In this document: in pieces, positions 50,754 through 57,383 of the stretch
How positions within the stretch are numbered: position 1 is the first letter of the stretch
Layout: each line of letters begins with the position of its first letter
Origin: CAZTHL01 sp964613585
GTDB taxonomy: Bacteria; Pseudomonadota; Alphaproteobacteria; DSM-16000; Inquilinaceae
Reading direction: 5' to 3'
Length of the DNA stretch: 57,383 bases
Assembly (NCBI GenBank): GCA_964613585.1
Contig: CAZTHL010000013.1
Coordinates: 1 to 57,383, forward strand
Notes under the pieces: generated by a model
Told to the model about the DNA's origin: nothing
What the model saw: the letters and a program-made list of their open reading frames with translations, nothing else
The model's database searches: none
Translations under genes and position numbers: made by a program

Positions 50754-53408
50754 ATGTCGATGCGCACCGAAGAGCCCGAGCCGATCCGGCGGCAGGACTA
50801 CCGCCCGCCGGACTACCATGTGGATCACGTCGAGCTGACCTTCGACCTGGATCCGGCCGCCACCCTGGTGACGGCTCGGCTCCATGTCCGGCGCGCCGCC
50901 GGGGCCGGCGCGACGCCGCTCAGCCTCGACGGCGACGGCCTGACCCTGCGGGGCCTGGCGCTTGACGGCGTCGCCCTGGCGCCGGAGGCCTTCACCGCGA
51001 CGCCGGACCGGCTGACGGTGCACGCGCCGCCCGAGGCGTTCACCCTCGATCTCGAGACGGTGATCGATCCATCGGCAAACACGCGCCTCGAAGGCCTTTA
51101 CCGGTCGGGCGGCACCTATTGCACCCAGTGCGAGGCGGAAGGCTTCCGGCGCATCACCTATTTCACCGACCGGCCGGACGTCATGGCCACCTTCCTGGTG
51201 GAGCTGCGCGCCAACCCGGAGGAGTGCCCGGTCCTGCTGGCGAACGGCAACCGTGTGGCCGAGGGCCGCGGGCCGGATGGGCGCGCCTACGCCGTCTGGC
51301 ACGACCCGTTCCCCAAGCCCTGCTACCTGTTCGCCCTGGTCGCCGGTCGCCTCGCCTGCCGGTCGGACAGCTTGACGACACGGTCGGGCCGCCGGGTGGC
51401 GCTCAACATACACGTTGAGCCCGGTCGGGAGGATCGCTGCGCGTTCGCCATGGCCGCCCTGAAGCGCGCCATGCGCTGGGACGAGGAGGTCTACGGGCTC
51501 GAGTACGATCTGGATGAGTTCAACATCGTCGCCGTCGACGATTTCAACTACGGGGCGATGGAGAACAAGGGCCTCAACATCTTCAATGCCCGGTACGTGC
51601 TGGCCGACCCGGAGACCGCGACCGATCAGGATTATGCCAGCATCGAGGACATTGTCGCGCACGAGTACTTCCACAACTGGACGGGCAACCGCGTCGGCTG
51701 CCGCGACTGGTTCCAGCTGAGCCTGAAGGAAGGGCTGACGGTGTTCCGCGAGCAGCAGTTCGCCGCGAGCCAGCGCTCGGCCGTGGTCGAGCGGATCCGG
51801 GCCGTGCAGTCGCTGCGCGCGCGCCAGTTCCCGGAAGATGCCGGACCGTTCGCGCACCCGGTGCGTCCGGACACCTATCGCGAGATCAACAACTTCTACA
51901 CGCCCACGGTGTACGAGAAGGGCGCCGAGTTGATCCGCATGATGCATGCGCTGCTCGGGCCCGAAGGGTACCGACGGGGCATGGCTCTCTACTTTCAGCG
52001 CCATGACGGCCAGGCGGTGACCTGCGACGATCTCGTCGCGGCCCTGGGACAGGCGAGCGGCGCGGATCTCGACCGTTTCGCCCTCTGGTACCGCCAGGCC
52101 GGCACCCCGACCTTGCGGGTCGACGCCCGGCACAGCCCGACCGAGCGGACCTGCGAGCTGCGCATCGAGCAGTCTGTGCCGCCGACGCCCGGCCAGCCGC
52201 GCAAGGAGCCGATGGCCATGCCGCTGGCCGTCGGCCTGGTCGACCCGGCCGGCCGCGACCTGCCTTTGCGCCTGGAGGGGGAGCCGGCGGACGCCGCCGC
52301 CACGACGCGGGTGCTGACCGTGAGCGCCGCCCGCCAGAGCTTCCGCTTCGTCGAGGTCGCGGAGCCCCCGGTGCCGTCGCTCAACCGGGGCTTCTCATGC
52401 CCCGTGCTCGTCGAGGACGGGCTGTCCGCCGAGGATCTGGCCTTTCTGATCGCCCATGACAGCGATCCGTTCAACCGGTGGGAGGCCGGCCAGCGCGCCG
52501 CCACCGAGCTGCTGCTGGGGCACGTCGCGGACCGGCAGGCGGGTCGCTTGCCGCGCCCGGACGGGCTGCTCGTCGAGGCCCTGCGGCGCGTCCTGGCCGA
52601 CCGGAACGACCCCGCCTTCACGGCCCTGGCGATGACCCTGCCCAGCGAGGAGAGCCTGGGCCAGCGCCTGCCGATCATCGACGTGGAGACGGTGCACACG
52701 GTGGTTCACGAGCTGCGCCAGAGCCTGGCGCGGCAGCTGCGGACGGACTTCCTTGCCCTCTACCACGCGCTCGGCGCCCGGGGGCCGTACCGGCCGGACC
52801 CGGAGAGCGCCGGACGCCGGTCTCTGAGGAACGTGGCGCTCAACTATCTGGCGAGCCTGGACGGCGATGCCGAGGCGCTGGAGCTGGTCGACCGGCAATT
52901 CCGGTCGGCCGACAACATGACCGACCGGCTGGCCGCCCTCACCCTGCTGACCCACAAGCCGGTGCCGCAACGCGAGCGGGCGCTGGCGAGCTTCTACGAG
53001 CGGTTCCGGGACGATCCGGTGGTGCTGACCAAGTGGCTCCATGTGCAGGCGGTCTCGACCCTGCCGGAGACCCTGGCCCGGGTGCGCGCGCTGACCCGCC
53101 ATCCGGCCTTCTCCTGGACCAGCCCCAACAAGGTGCGGGCGGTGGTCGGCGGCTTCGCCGAGAGCAACCCGCTGCGGTTCCATGCCGGCGACGGCTCGGG
53201 CTACGATTTCGTGGCGGAGCAGATCCTCGCGCTCGATCCGGTCAATCCGCACGTGGCGGCCCGGCTGGTGCGGCCGCTCGGGCGCTGGCGCCGCTACGAC
53301 CGCGCGCGCCAGGAGCGCATGCGCAAGGCCCTGGAGCGCATCCTCGGCGCCGCGAGCCTGTCGACCGCCGTGCGCGAGATGGCGGAGACGGCGCTCGCCG
53401 AGGCGTAA
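50754..53408 (+). CDS. pepN: Aminopeptidase N
   Basis: About 884 residues, the length of bacterial M1 PepN. GAMEN-type exopeptidase motif (NYGAMENKGLNIF), zinc site HEYFHNWTGNRV (HExxH) with the distal Glu in LKEGLTVFREQQF, and the C-terminal helical ARM-like domain. It removes N-terminal amino acids from peptides in the cytosol. ATG 50754 is chosen, with GGGTG 5 bases upstream; ATG 50760 is an alternative. Convergent with hrpB, leaving 27 bp. Confidence 0.97.
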   Translation: MSMRTEEPEPIRRQDYRPPDYHVDHVELTFDLDPAATLVTARLHVRRAAGAGATPLSLDGDGLTLRGLALDGVALAPEAFTATPDRLTVHAPPEAFTLDLETVIDPSANTRLEGLYRSGGTYCTQCEAEGFRRITYFTDRPDVMATFLVELRANPEECPVLLANGNRVAEGRGPDGRAYAVWHDPFPKPCYLFALVAGRLACRSDSLTTRSGRRVALNIHVEPGREDRCAFAMAALKRAMRWDEEVYGLEYDLDEFNIVAVDDFNYGAMENKGLNIFNARYVLADPETATDQDYASIEDIVAHEYFHNWTGNRVGCRDWFQLSLKEGLTVFREQQFAASQRSAVVERIRAVQSLRARQFPEDAGPFAHPVRPDTYREINNFYTPTVYEKGAELIRMMHALLGPEGYRRGMALYFQRHDGQAVTCDDLVAALGQASGADLDRFALWYRQAGTPTLRVDARHSPTERTCELRIEQSVPPTPGQPRKEPMAMPLAVGLVDPAGRDLPLRLEGEPADAAATTRVLTVSAARQSFRFVEVAEPPVPSLNRGFSCPVLVEDGLSAEDLAFLIAHDSDPFNRWEAGQRAATELLLGHVADRQAGRLPRPDGLLVEALRRVLADRNDPAFTALAMTLPSEESLGQRLPIIDVETVHTVVHELRQSLARQLRTDFLALYHALGARGPYRPDPESAGRRSLRNVALNYLASLDGDAEALELVDRQFRSADNMTDRLAALTLLTHKPVPQRERALASFYERFRDDPVVLTKWLHVQAVSTLPETLARVRALTRHPAFSWTSPNKVRAVVGGFAESNPLRFHAGDGSGYDFVAEQILALDPVNPHVAARLVRPLGRWRRYDRARQERMRKALERILGAASLSTAVREMAETALAEA

Positions 53409-53435
53409 ACGGCGTCGACGGTCCCCGGCGCCGGG

Positions 53436-55985
53436 TCAGCCGGGGCGGCGCTTCGTGCCGCGCGTCGGCGGGGCGGCAAGCGGATCCTCGGGCCAGGGGT
53501 GCTTGGGATAGCGACCGCGCATCTCGGCCCGCACGGCCGGATAGCTGCCGTTCCAGAAGCCGGCCAGGTCGCGGGTCACCTGCAGCGGCCGACCGGCCGG
53601 CGAGAGCAGCCGCAGGGTCACCGGCACCCGGCCGCCGGCCACCCGCGGCGTCTCGGTCTGCCCAAGCATCTCCTGCAGGCGCACCTCGACCACGGCGCCG
53701 TCGGGCGCATACCGGATCGGCAGGCGGGTGCCGGCCGGACTGGTCAGGTGCGTCGGCGCCAGCCGGTCGAGGGTCCGGCGCTTGTCCCAGGGCAGCCGCT
53801 CGCGCAGGATCGCCGCCAGATCAAGGCGCCGCAGATGCTCGAGCCGGCTCATCCCGGCGAGACGCGGCGCCAGCCAGTCCTCGAGCGTGGCGGTGAGCGC
53901 GGGCTCCGACAGGTCGGGCCAGCCGGCCTCCTCGCCCTCGACCGCCCCGAGGAACGCGACCCGGTCGCGGAGATCGGCGGCCGCCGCGGTCCAGGGCAGC
54001 GCCTCAAGGCCGCGCCGGCGGAGGCCGTCGAGCAGCGCCGTGGTGATCCGCTCCTCCGGCACCGTGTCGAGCGCCCGGTCCTCGAGCACCAGGGCGCCGA
54101 AGCGGCGCTCACGCCGGGCCGCCACCGCCTCGGCCCGGTCGTCCCACTCGATGCGGTCGACGACCCGGATCCCGGCCGCCAGATGCGTCTCGAGATCCGC
54201 GGGGTCGAGGCGCGCCGCCGAGAAGACGCGGGCCGCCGCCGCGTCGCCGGCGGCCTCGGCGACCGCCAGGAGCGGCTCGGCCGACAGCGGCTCCGGCTCG
54301 GCGAAGACCGCGCCGCGCCCGTTCGCCATGAGGTAGCGCGCCCCGCCGCCGGGCCGCCGCTGCGCCACCCGGTCGGGATAGGCGAAGGCGACGAGCAGGC
54401 CGGTGCGCGCCGGGTCCCCCTGGCCCGGGCGGACGTCAAGACGCCGCTCGAGCTGGCTGGCGGCGGCCAGCACCCGCTTGACCGCGGTGGCGTCGACCTC
54501 GGGCGCGCGGGCGTCGCGCCGGCGCGCCGCCGCCAGCAGGTCGAGCCGACCGCGCAGGTCGGCATCGCGCGCGCCGCCGCGCAGGATGTCCCGCTCCTCG
54601 AGCAGGGCGGCGACCTCGCAGGCCAGGCTGCCGAGGCCGAGTGACCGCGCCTTGAGCAGCATGTGGGCAAGCCGCGGGTGCACCGGCAGATCAAGCATGG
54701 CCGCCCCGTGCGGGGTCAGCCGGCCGGCCTCGTCGACCGCCTCGAGGCGCCGCAGCAGGTCGACCGCCTGGGCATAGGCGCCGGCCGGCGGCGGATCGAG
54801 CAGGGCGAGGCCGTCCGGAGGGCTGCCCCATTGGGCCAGCTCAAGCGCCATGGGCGCCAGATCGGCCTGGGCGATCTCGGGCGCCGGGAACGGCTCCAGC
54901 CGCGCCTGGGTCGGCTCGTCCCAAACGCGGTAGCACAGCCCGGGGCCGAGCCGCCCGGCCCGCCCGCGCCGCTGATCGGCCGTGGCGCGCGAGACGCGAA
55001 CCGTGTCGAGCCGGGTCATGCCGCTGCGCGGGTCGAAGCGCGGCACGCGGCTCAGCCCTCCGTCGACCACCGCCCGGATGCCCTCGATGGTGAGGCTGGT
55101 CTCGGCGATCGCGGTCGCCAGCACGACGCGGCGGCGGCCGTCGGCCGCCGGACGCAGCACCCGGTCCTGCTCTGCCGCCGGCAGGTCGCCGTGCAGCGGC
55201 ACGAGTTCGATCTCCGCTCCGGGATCGTCCTCGGCGAGCAGGGCGGCGACCCGGCGGATCTCGCGGGCGCCGGGCAGGAAGACCAGCACGCTGCCGTCCT
55301 GCTCGGCCAGGGCGCGCCGCACCGTGCCGGCCACCGAGCGCGCCCAGCGCTCGGCCGGCGGGGTCTGCGCCAGATAGCGGGTCTCGACCGGGTGCCGGCG
55401 ACCTTCGCTGGTCACCACGGGCGCGCCGCCGAGCAGCGCGGCGACCGGCCCGCCATCCAGCGTGGCGGACATGACCAGGAGCCGCAGCTCGGGCCGCAGC
55501 GCGCCCTGCGCCTCCAGGCACAGGGCGAGGCCCAGGTCGGCGTGCAGGCTGCGCTCGTGGAACTCGTCGAGCAGGACGGCGGCGACGCCGGGCAGCGCCG
55601 GGTCGCGCTGCAGCTGCCGGGTCAGGATCCCCTCGGTGACCACCTCGATCCGCGTGCGCGGGCCGATCGCCGAATCGTGGCGGATCCGGAAGCCGACGGT
55701 CTCGCCGACCGTCTCGCCGAACTGCCCGGCCATGCGCCGCGCGGCCGCCCGGGCGGCGACCCGGCGCGGCTGCAGCAGAATCAGCCGCTGTCCGTCGAGC
55801 CACGGCTCGCCCAGCAGCGCCAGGGGCACGCGGGTCGTCTTGCCGGCGCCGGGCGGCGCCTGCAGCACGGCCGCCGAGCCGGCCGCCAGGGCGTGCCGCA
55901 GCGCCGGCAGCGCCTCGTCGATCGGCAGCGACTCCGGCGATCCAGGCCCGGCCGGGGCGGCCTTGGAAGAGGTCGCCGTCGCCAT
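53436..55985 (-). CDS. hrpB: ATP-dependent RNA helicase HrpB
   Basis: 849 residues from ATG 55985. DEAH/RHA helicase motifs: QAPPGAGKTTRVPLALL (Walker A), LLDEFHERSLHADLG (motif II), LVMSATLDG (III), and ATAIAETSLTIEGIRAVVDGG (V). The C-terminal HrpB domain (LERRLDVRPGQGDPARTGLL; YAPDGAVVEVRLQEMLGQTE; PLQVTRDLAGFWNGSY) confirms the subfamily. The role of HrpB in bacteria is not well defined. The start is followed by a low-complexity MATATSSKAAPAGPG. An open frame to 56108 lacks similarity. Confidence 0.95.
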   Translation of the reverse strand: MATATSSKAAPAGPGSPESLPIDEALPALRHALAAGSAAVLQAPPGAGKTTRVPLALLGEPWLDGQRLILLQPRRVAARAAARRMAGQFGETVGETVGFRIRHDSAIGPRTRIEVVTEGILTRQLQRDPALPGVAAVLLDEFHERSLHADLGLALCLEAQGALRPELRLLVMSATLDGGPVAALLGGAPVVTSEGRRHPVETRYLAQTPPAERWARSVAGTVRRALAEQDGSVLVFLPGAREIRRVAALLAEDDPGAEIELVPLHGDLPAAEQDRVLRPAADGRRRVVLATAIAETSLTIEGIRAVVDGGLSRVPRFDPRSGMTRLDTVRVSRATADQRRGRAGRLGPGLCYRVWDEPTQARLEPFPAPEIAQADLAPMALELAQWGSPPDGLALLDPPPAGAYAQAVDLLRRLEAVDEAGRLTPHGAAMLDLPVHPRLAHMLLKARSLGLGSLACEVAALLEERDILRGGARDADLRGRLDLLAAARRRDARAPEVDATAVKRVLAAASQLERRLDVRPGQGDPARTGLLVAFAYPDRVAQRRPGGGARYLMANGRGAVFAEPEPLSAEPLLAVAEAAGDAAAARVFSAARLDPADLETHLAAGIRVVDRIEWDDRAEAVAARRERRFGALVLEDRALDTVPEERITTALLDGLRRRGLEALPWTAAAADLRDRVAFLGAVEGEEAGWPDLSEPALTATLEDWLAPRLAGMSRLEHLRRLDLAAILRERLPWDKRRTLDRLAPTHLTSPAGTRLPIRYAPDGAVVEVRLQEMLGQTETPRVAGGRVPVTLRLLSPAGRPLQVTRDLAGFWNGSYPAVRAEMRGRYPKHPWPEDPLAAPPTRGTKRRPG

Positions 55986-55996
55986 GCCGCCCCCGC

Positions 55997-56374
55997 TCAG
56001 GAGCGCCAGGGCTGCCCGTTCACCAGGAACTCGTCGACCCGGCCGGGGTAGAAGGCGACATAGTTGCTGAGCGCCTCCTGCTCGGGGATCGGCGTCGGAT
56101 AGTTCCATACCGCGTTCTCCGCGGCCCGGTCACCGACGGTGATCGACCAGTAGCGCGCCTCGCCCTTGAACGGGCAGCGGCTGACATGATCGGTCTCCGT
56201 GAGCAGGCTCTGGTCGACGTCCTCGAGCGGCACGTAATAGACCGGCGGCAGGTTGCTCTCGGCGAGCACCAGCGGCCGGCTGGTCCTGGCCACGGTCACG
56301 CCGTTGAAGCGGACCTCGACGGTGTCGTGGCCGATGCTGGTGGCGACGCGGTTCACGGCGTCTGTCGGGCTCAT
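55997..56374 (-). CDS. DUF427 domain protein
   Basis: 125 residues: VEVRFNGVTVARTSRPLVLA, PPVYYVPLEDVDQSLL, SRCPFKGEARYWSI and the C-terminal ENAVWNYPTPIP with FYPGRVDEFLV. This is the complete DUF427 pattern, a small beta-barrel of unknown function sometimes fused to nucleotidyltransferases. Located 11 bp upstream of hrpB on the same strand; probably one transcript. Confidence 0.93.
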   Translation of the reverse strand: MSPTDAVNRVATSIGHDTVEVRFNGVTVARTSRPLVLAESNLPPVYYVPLEDVDQSLLTETDHVSRCPFKGEARYWSITVGDRAAENAVWNYPTPIPEQEALSNYVAFYPGRVDEFLVNGQPWRS

Positions 56375-56543
56375 GCGGGACCCTTTGTGCTGTCGGAAGG
56401 AGCCGGCTGTAGTAGTCTGTTAGCTGGTATCCCGCTCGGCCGACGCCGAGGGCGCGTCGACCGGAGCGAACAATTTCCGGCACGCCAAGGCACGACGCGC
56501 GGACCGGGGAACCAGCCGACCCGCCGAAGCAGGAGCCAGCTCC

Positions 56544-56888
56544 GTGCCGATCCTGACCATCCACTGCAATCAGCCGGCCGAGGACGGCGCGGCGCAAGAC
56601 GTGATCGCCGAGGCGTCGCAGATCGTCGCCCGGCAGCTCGGCAAGTCCGAGCAGTACGTCATGGTGATGATGGCCCCGCCAACCCCCATGATCCTGGCCG
56701 GCCGGGACCGCCCGATGGCCTATCTCGAGTTGAAGAGCATCGGCCTGCCGGAGGATCGGGCGGGGCCCTTGTCGGAGGCGCTGTGCGAGCTGCTGCATCG
56801 CTGGCTCGGCGTGCCGCCGGAGCGGACCTATATCGTGTTCACCGACGTGCCGCGGTCGCTCTGGGGCTGGAACGGCACCACCTTCTAG
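56544..56888 (+). CDS. MIF/phenylpyruvate tautomerase-like protein
   Basis: 114 residues starting at GTG 56544. After Met removal Pro-1 is the general base (PILTIHCN), with the conserved Lys in QLGKSEQYVMVMM and the central hydrophobic loop (RPMAYLELKSIG). The C-terminal GWNGTTF matches the end of MIF-type tautomerases. It keto-enolises small aryl-pyruvates or has an unknown role. The stop codon TAG (56886-56888) is the first three bases of repeat copy A5. Confidence 0.93.
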   Translation: MPILTIHCNQPAEDGAAQDVIAEASQIVARQLGKSEQYVMVMMAPPTPMILAGRDRPMAYLELKSIGLPEDRAGPLSEALCELLHRWLGVPPERTYIVFTDVPRSLWGWNGTTF

Positions 56889-57024
56889 AGCGTTTCCACC
56901 TCACGTGGCATCGTCGGCCGGCTGCCCCGCCCGGCCACGCCCGCCCCCCAACGACAGCATGCTGACGCTGGCCGGGCGGGGCAGCGGGCCGGTGTCGTTT
57001 TCCGCGTCAGGCGGAAACGCTCTA
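56886..57024 (+). repeat. MITE-like palindromic repeat family A, best-preserved copy A5
   Basis: 139 bp with perfect 12-bp terminal repeats: TAGAGCGTTTCC at the left and GGAAACGCTCTA at the right. Internal arms GCTGCCCCGCCCGGCCACG and GGCCGGGCGGGGCAGC surround GCATGC. The TA at each end fits an IS630/mariner-type target duplication. It sits between convergent genes and supplies the tautomerase stop codon. Confidence 0.88.
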
Positions 57025-57069
57025 TAGACCGTCCGCCGCGTTGGACGACGGATCCAGGGCATCGCCGCG

Positions 57070-57383
57070 TCACATGAGGAAGCCGGCGGCCAGCAGCAGG
57101 CTGACGCCGACGACGACCATGGCGCCGAGCCGGATGGTCATGCGCTGCTCCAGCTGCGCGACGCCCGACGTCATGTCCTTGCGCAGATCGGCAAAGCCGG
57201 CGTCCATCTCCTTGCGCAGGGCCCCCATGTCGTTGCGCAGATCGGCGGAGCCGGCGTCCATGTCCTTGCGCAAATCGGCGAAGCCGGCGTCCATCTCCTT
57301 GCGCAAATCGGCGAAGCCGGCGTCCATGTCCTTGCGCAGGGCCCCCATGTCCTTGCGCAGATCGGCGAAGCCGGCGTCCATCT
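57070..57383 (-). CDS. Repetitive coiled-coil membrane protein, 5' end beyond the window
   Basis: At least 104 residues; the N-terminus lies outside the window. The visible part is made of 11-residue units MDAGFADLRKD/E, with a 7-residue variant MGALRKD/E inserted twice, then MTSGVAQLEQRM and one membrane helix (LGAMVVVGVSLLLAAGFLM) at the C-terminus. The DNA repeats (33 and 21 bp) are nearly identical, pointing to recent expansion. Amphipathic 11-mers of this type form long coiled coils; a C-terminal anchor would leave the coil in the cytosol or periplasm. Function unknown. Confidence 0.7.
   Translation of the reverse strand, partial: MDAGFADLRKDMGALRKDMDAGFADLRKEMDAGFADLRKDMDAGSADLRNDMGALRKEMDAGFADLRKDMTSGVAQLEQRMTIRLGAMVVVGVSLLLAAGFLM

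Noticed and set aside
57070..57383. Possible CRISPR-like array at the right edge
   Set aside because: Repeats are continuous, code for 11-residue coiled-coil units and have no variable spacers.

Overview
The window is a very GC-rich bacterial chromosome segment (I estimate about 70 percent GC by eye). It looks like a free-living, motile alphaproteobacterium of the Rhodospirillales type. The pointers are a ChpT-type phosphotransferase next to a chemotaxis operon, HWE-family histidine kinase signalling, an IalB-like secreted protein, DUF3553, and the overall gene style. No rRNA, tRNA, intact transposase, phage or CRISPR array is visible. Most of the window is housekeeping sequence with short accessory patches.

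Layout: 1-1616 is gene-poor, with a small conserved protein at 739 and three kinds of inverted repeat. 1617-5121 (minus) holds a Cys/Met PLP enzyme, gatB and a PEP-CTERM protein. 5496-9843 (plus) is an RND efflux adaptor and permease. 9785-12350 is an accessory patch: a 61-bp direct repeat of the permease 3' end brackets a lower-GC cassette with a YwgA-like gene and a probable transposase scar, followed by an Xre/RES toxin-antitoxin operon and an AidA/PixA-like fragment. 12438-21731 (minus) has a TPR protein, a receiver protein and two very large CheB-CheR fusion sensors. 21732-23782 is a second accessory patch with a Panacea-like remnant and an AT-rich two-gene operon encoding a HEPN-fold protein and a small partner. 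23783-28936 carries a SOUL lipoprotein, gatA-gatC, ruvX, an AEC transporter and galE. 29435-33021 is an overlapping operon of membrane glycosyltransferase, HAD-UbiA fusion and SMR-like protein, which looks like a polyprenyl-phosphate-sugar pathway. An IalB-like protein follows. 34017-40587 (minus) is chpT, cheA, cheW, cheY, cheB and cheR in transcription order. 40828-45037 has small conserved genes, moaA and nadK. 45375-57383 has glgP, a DLH-type hydrolase, an orphan dhaK, pepN, hrpB, DUF427, a MIF-type tautomerase, and a repetitive coiled-coil protein that runs off the right edge.

The main points of novelty are these. (1) A cassette is integrated at the 3' end of the RND permease gene between 61-bp direct repeats, directly upstream of a RES/Xre module. 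(2) A candidate HEPN toxin-type operon in an AT-rich island has its well-placed start codon separated from the conserved frame by one base. (3) A five-copy, roughly 130-bp palindromic MITE-like repeat supplies the stop codon of the upstream gene in four of five copies. (4) A second intergenic repeat family is present in two copies. (5) Two adjacent CheB-CheR fusion sensors carry tandemly repeated NEEL coiled coils.
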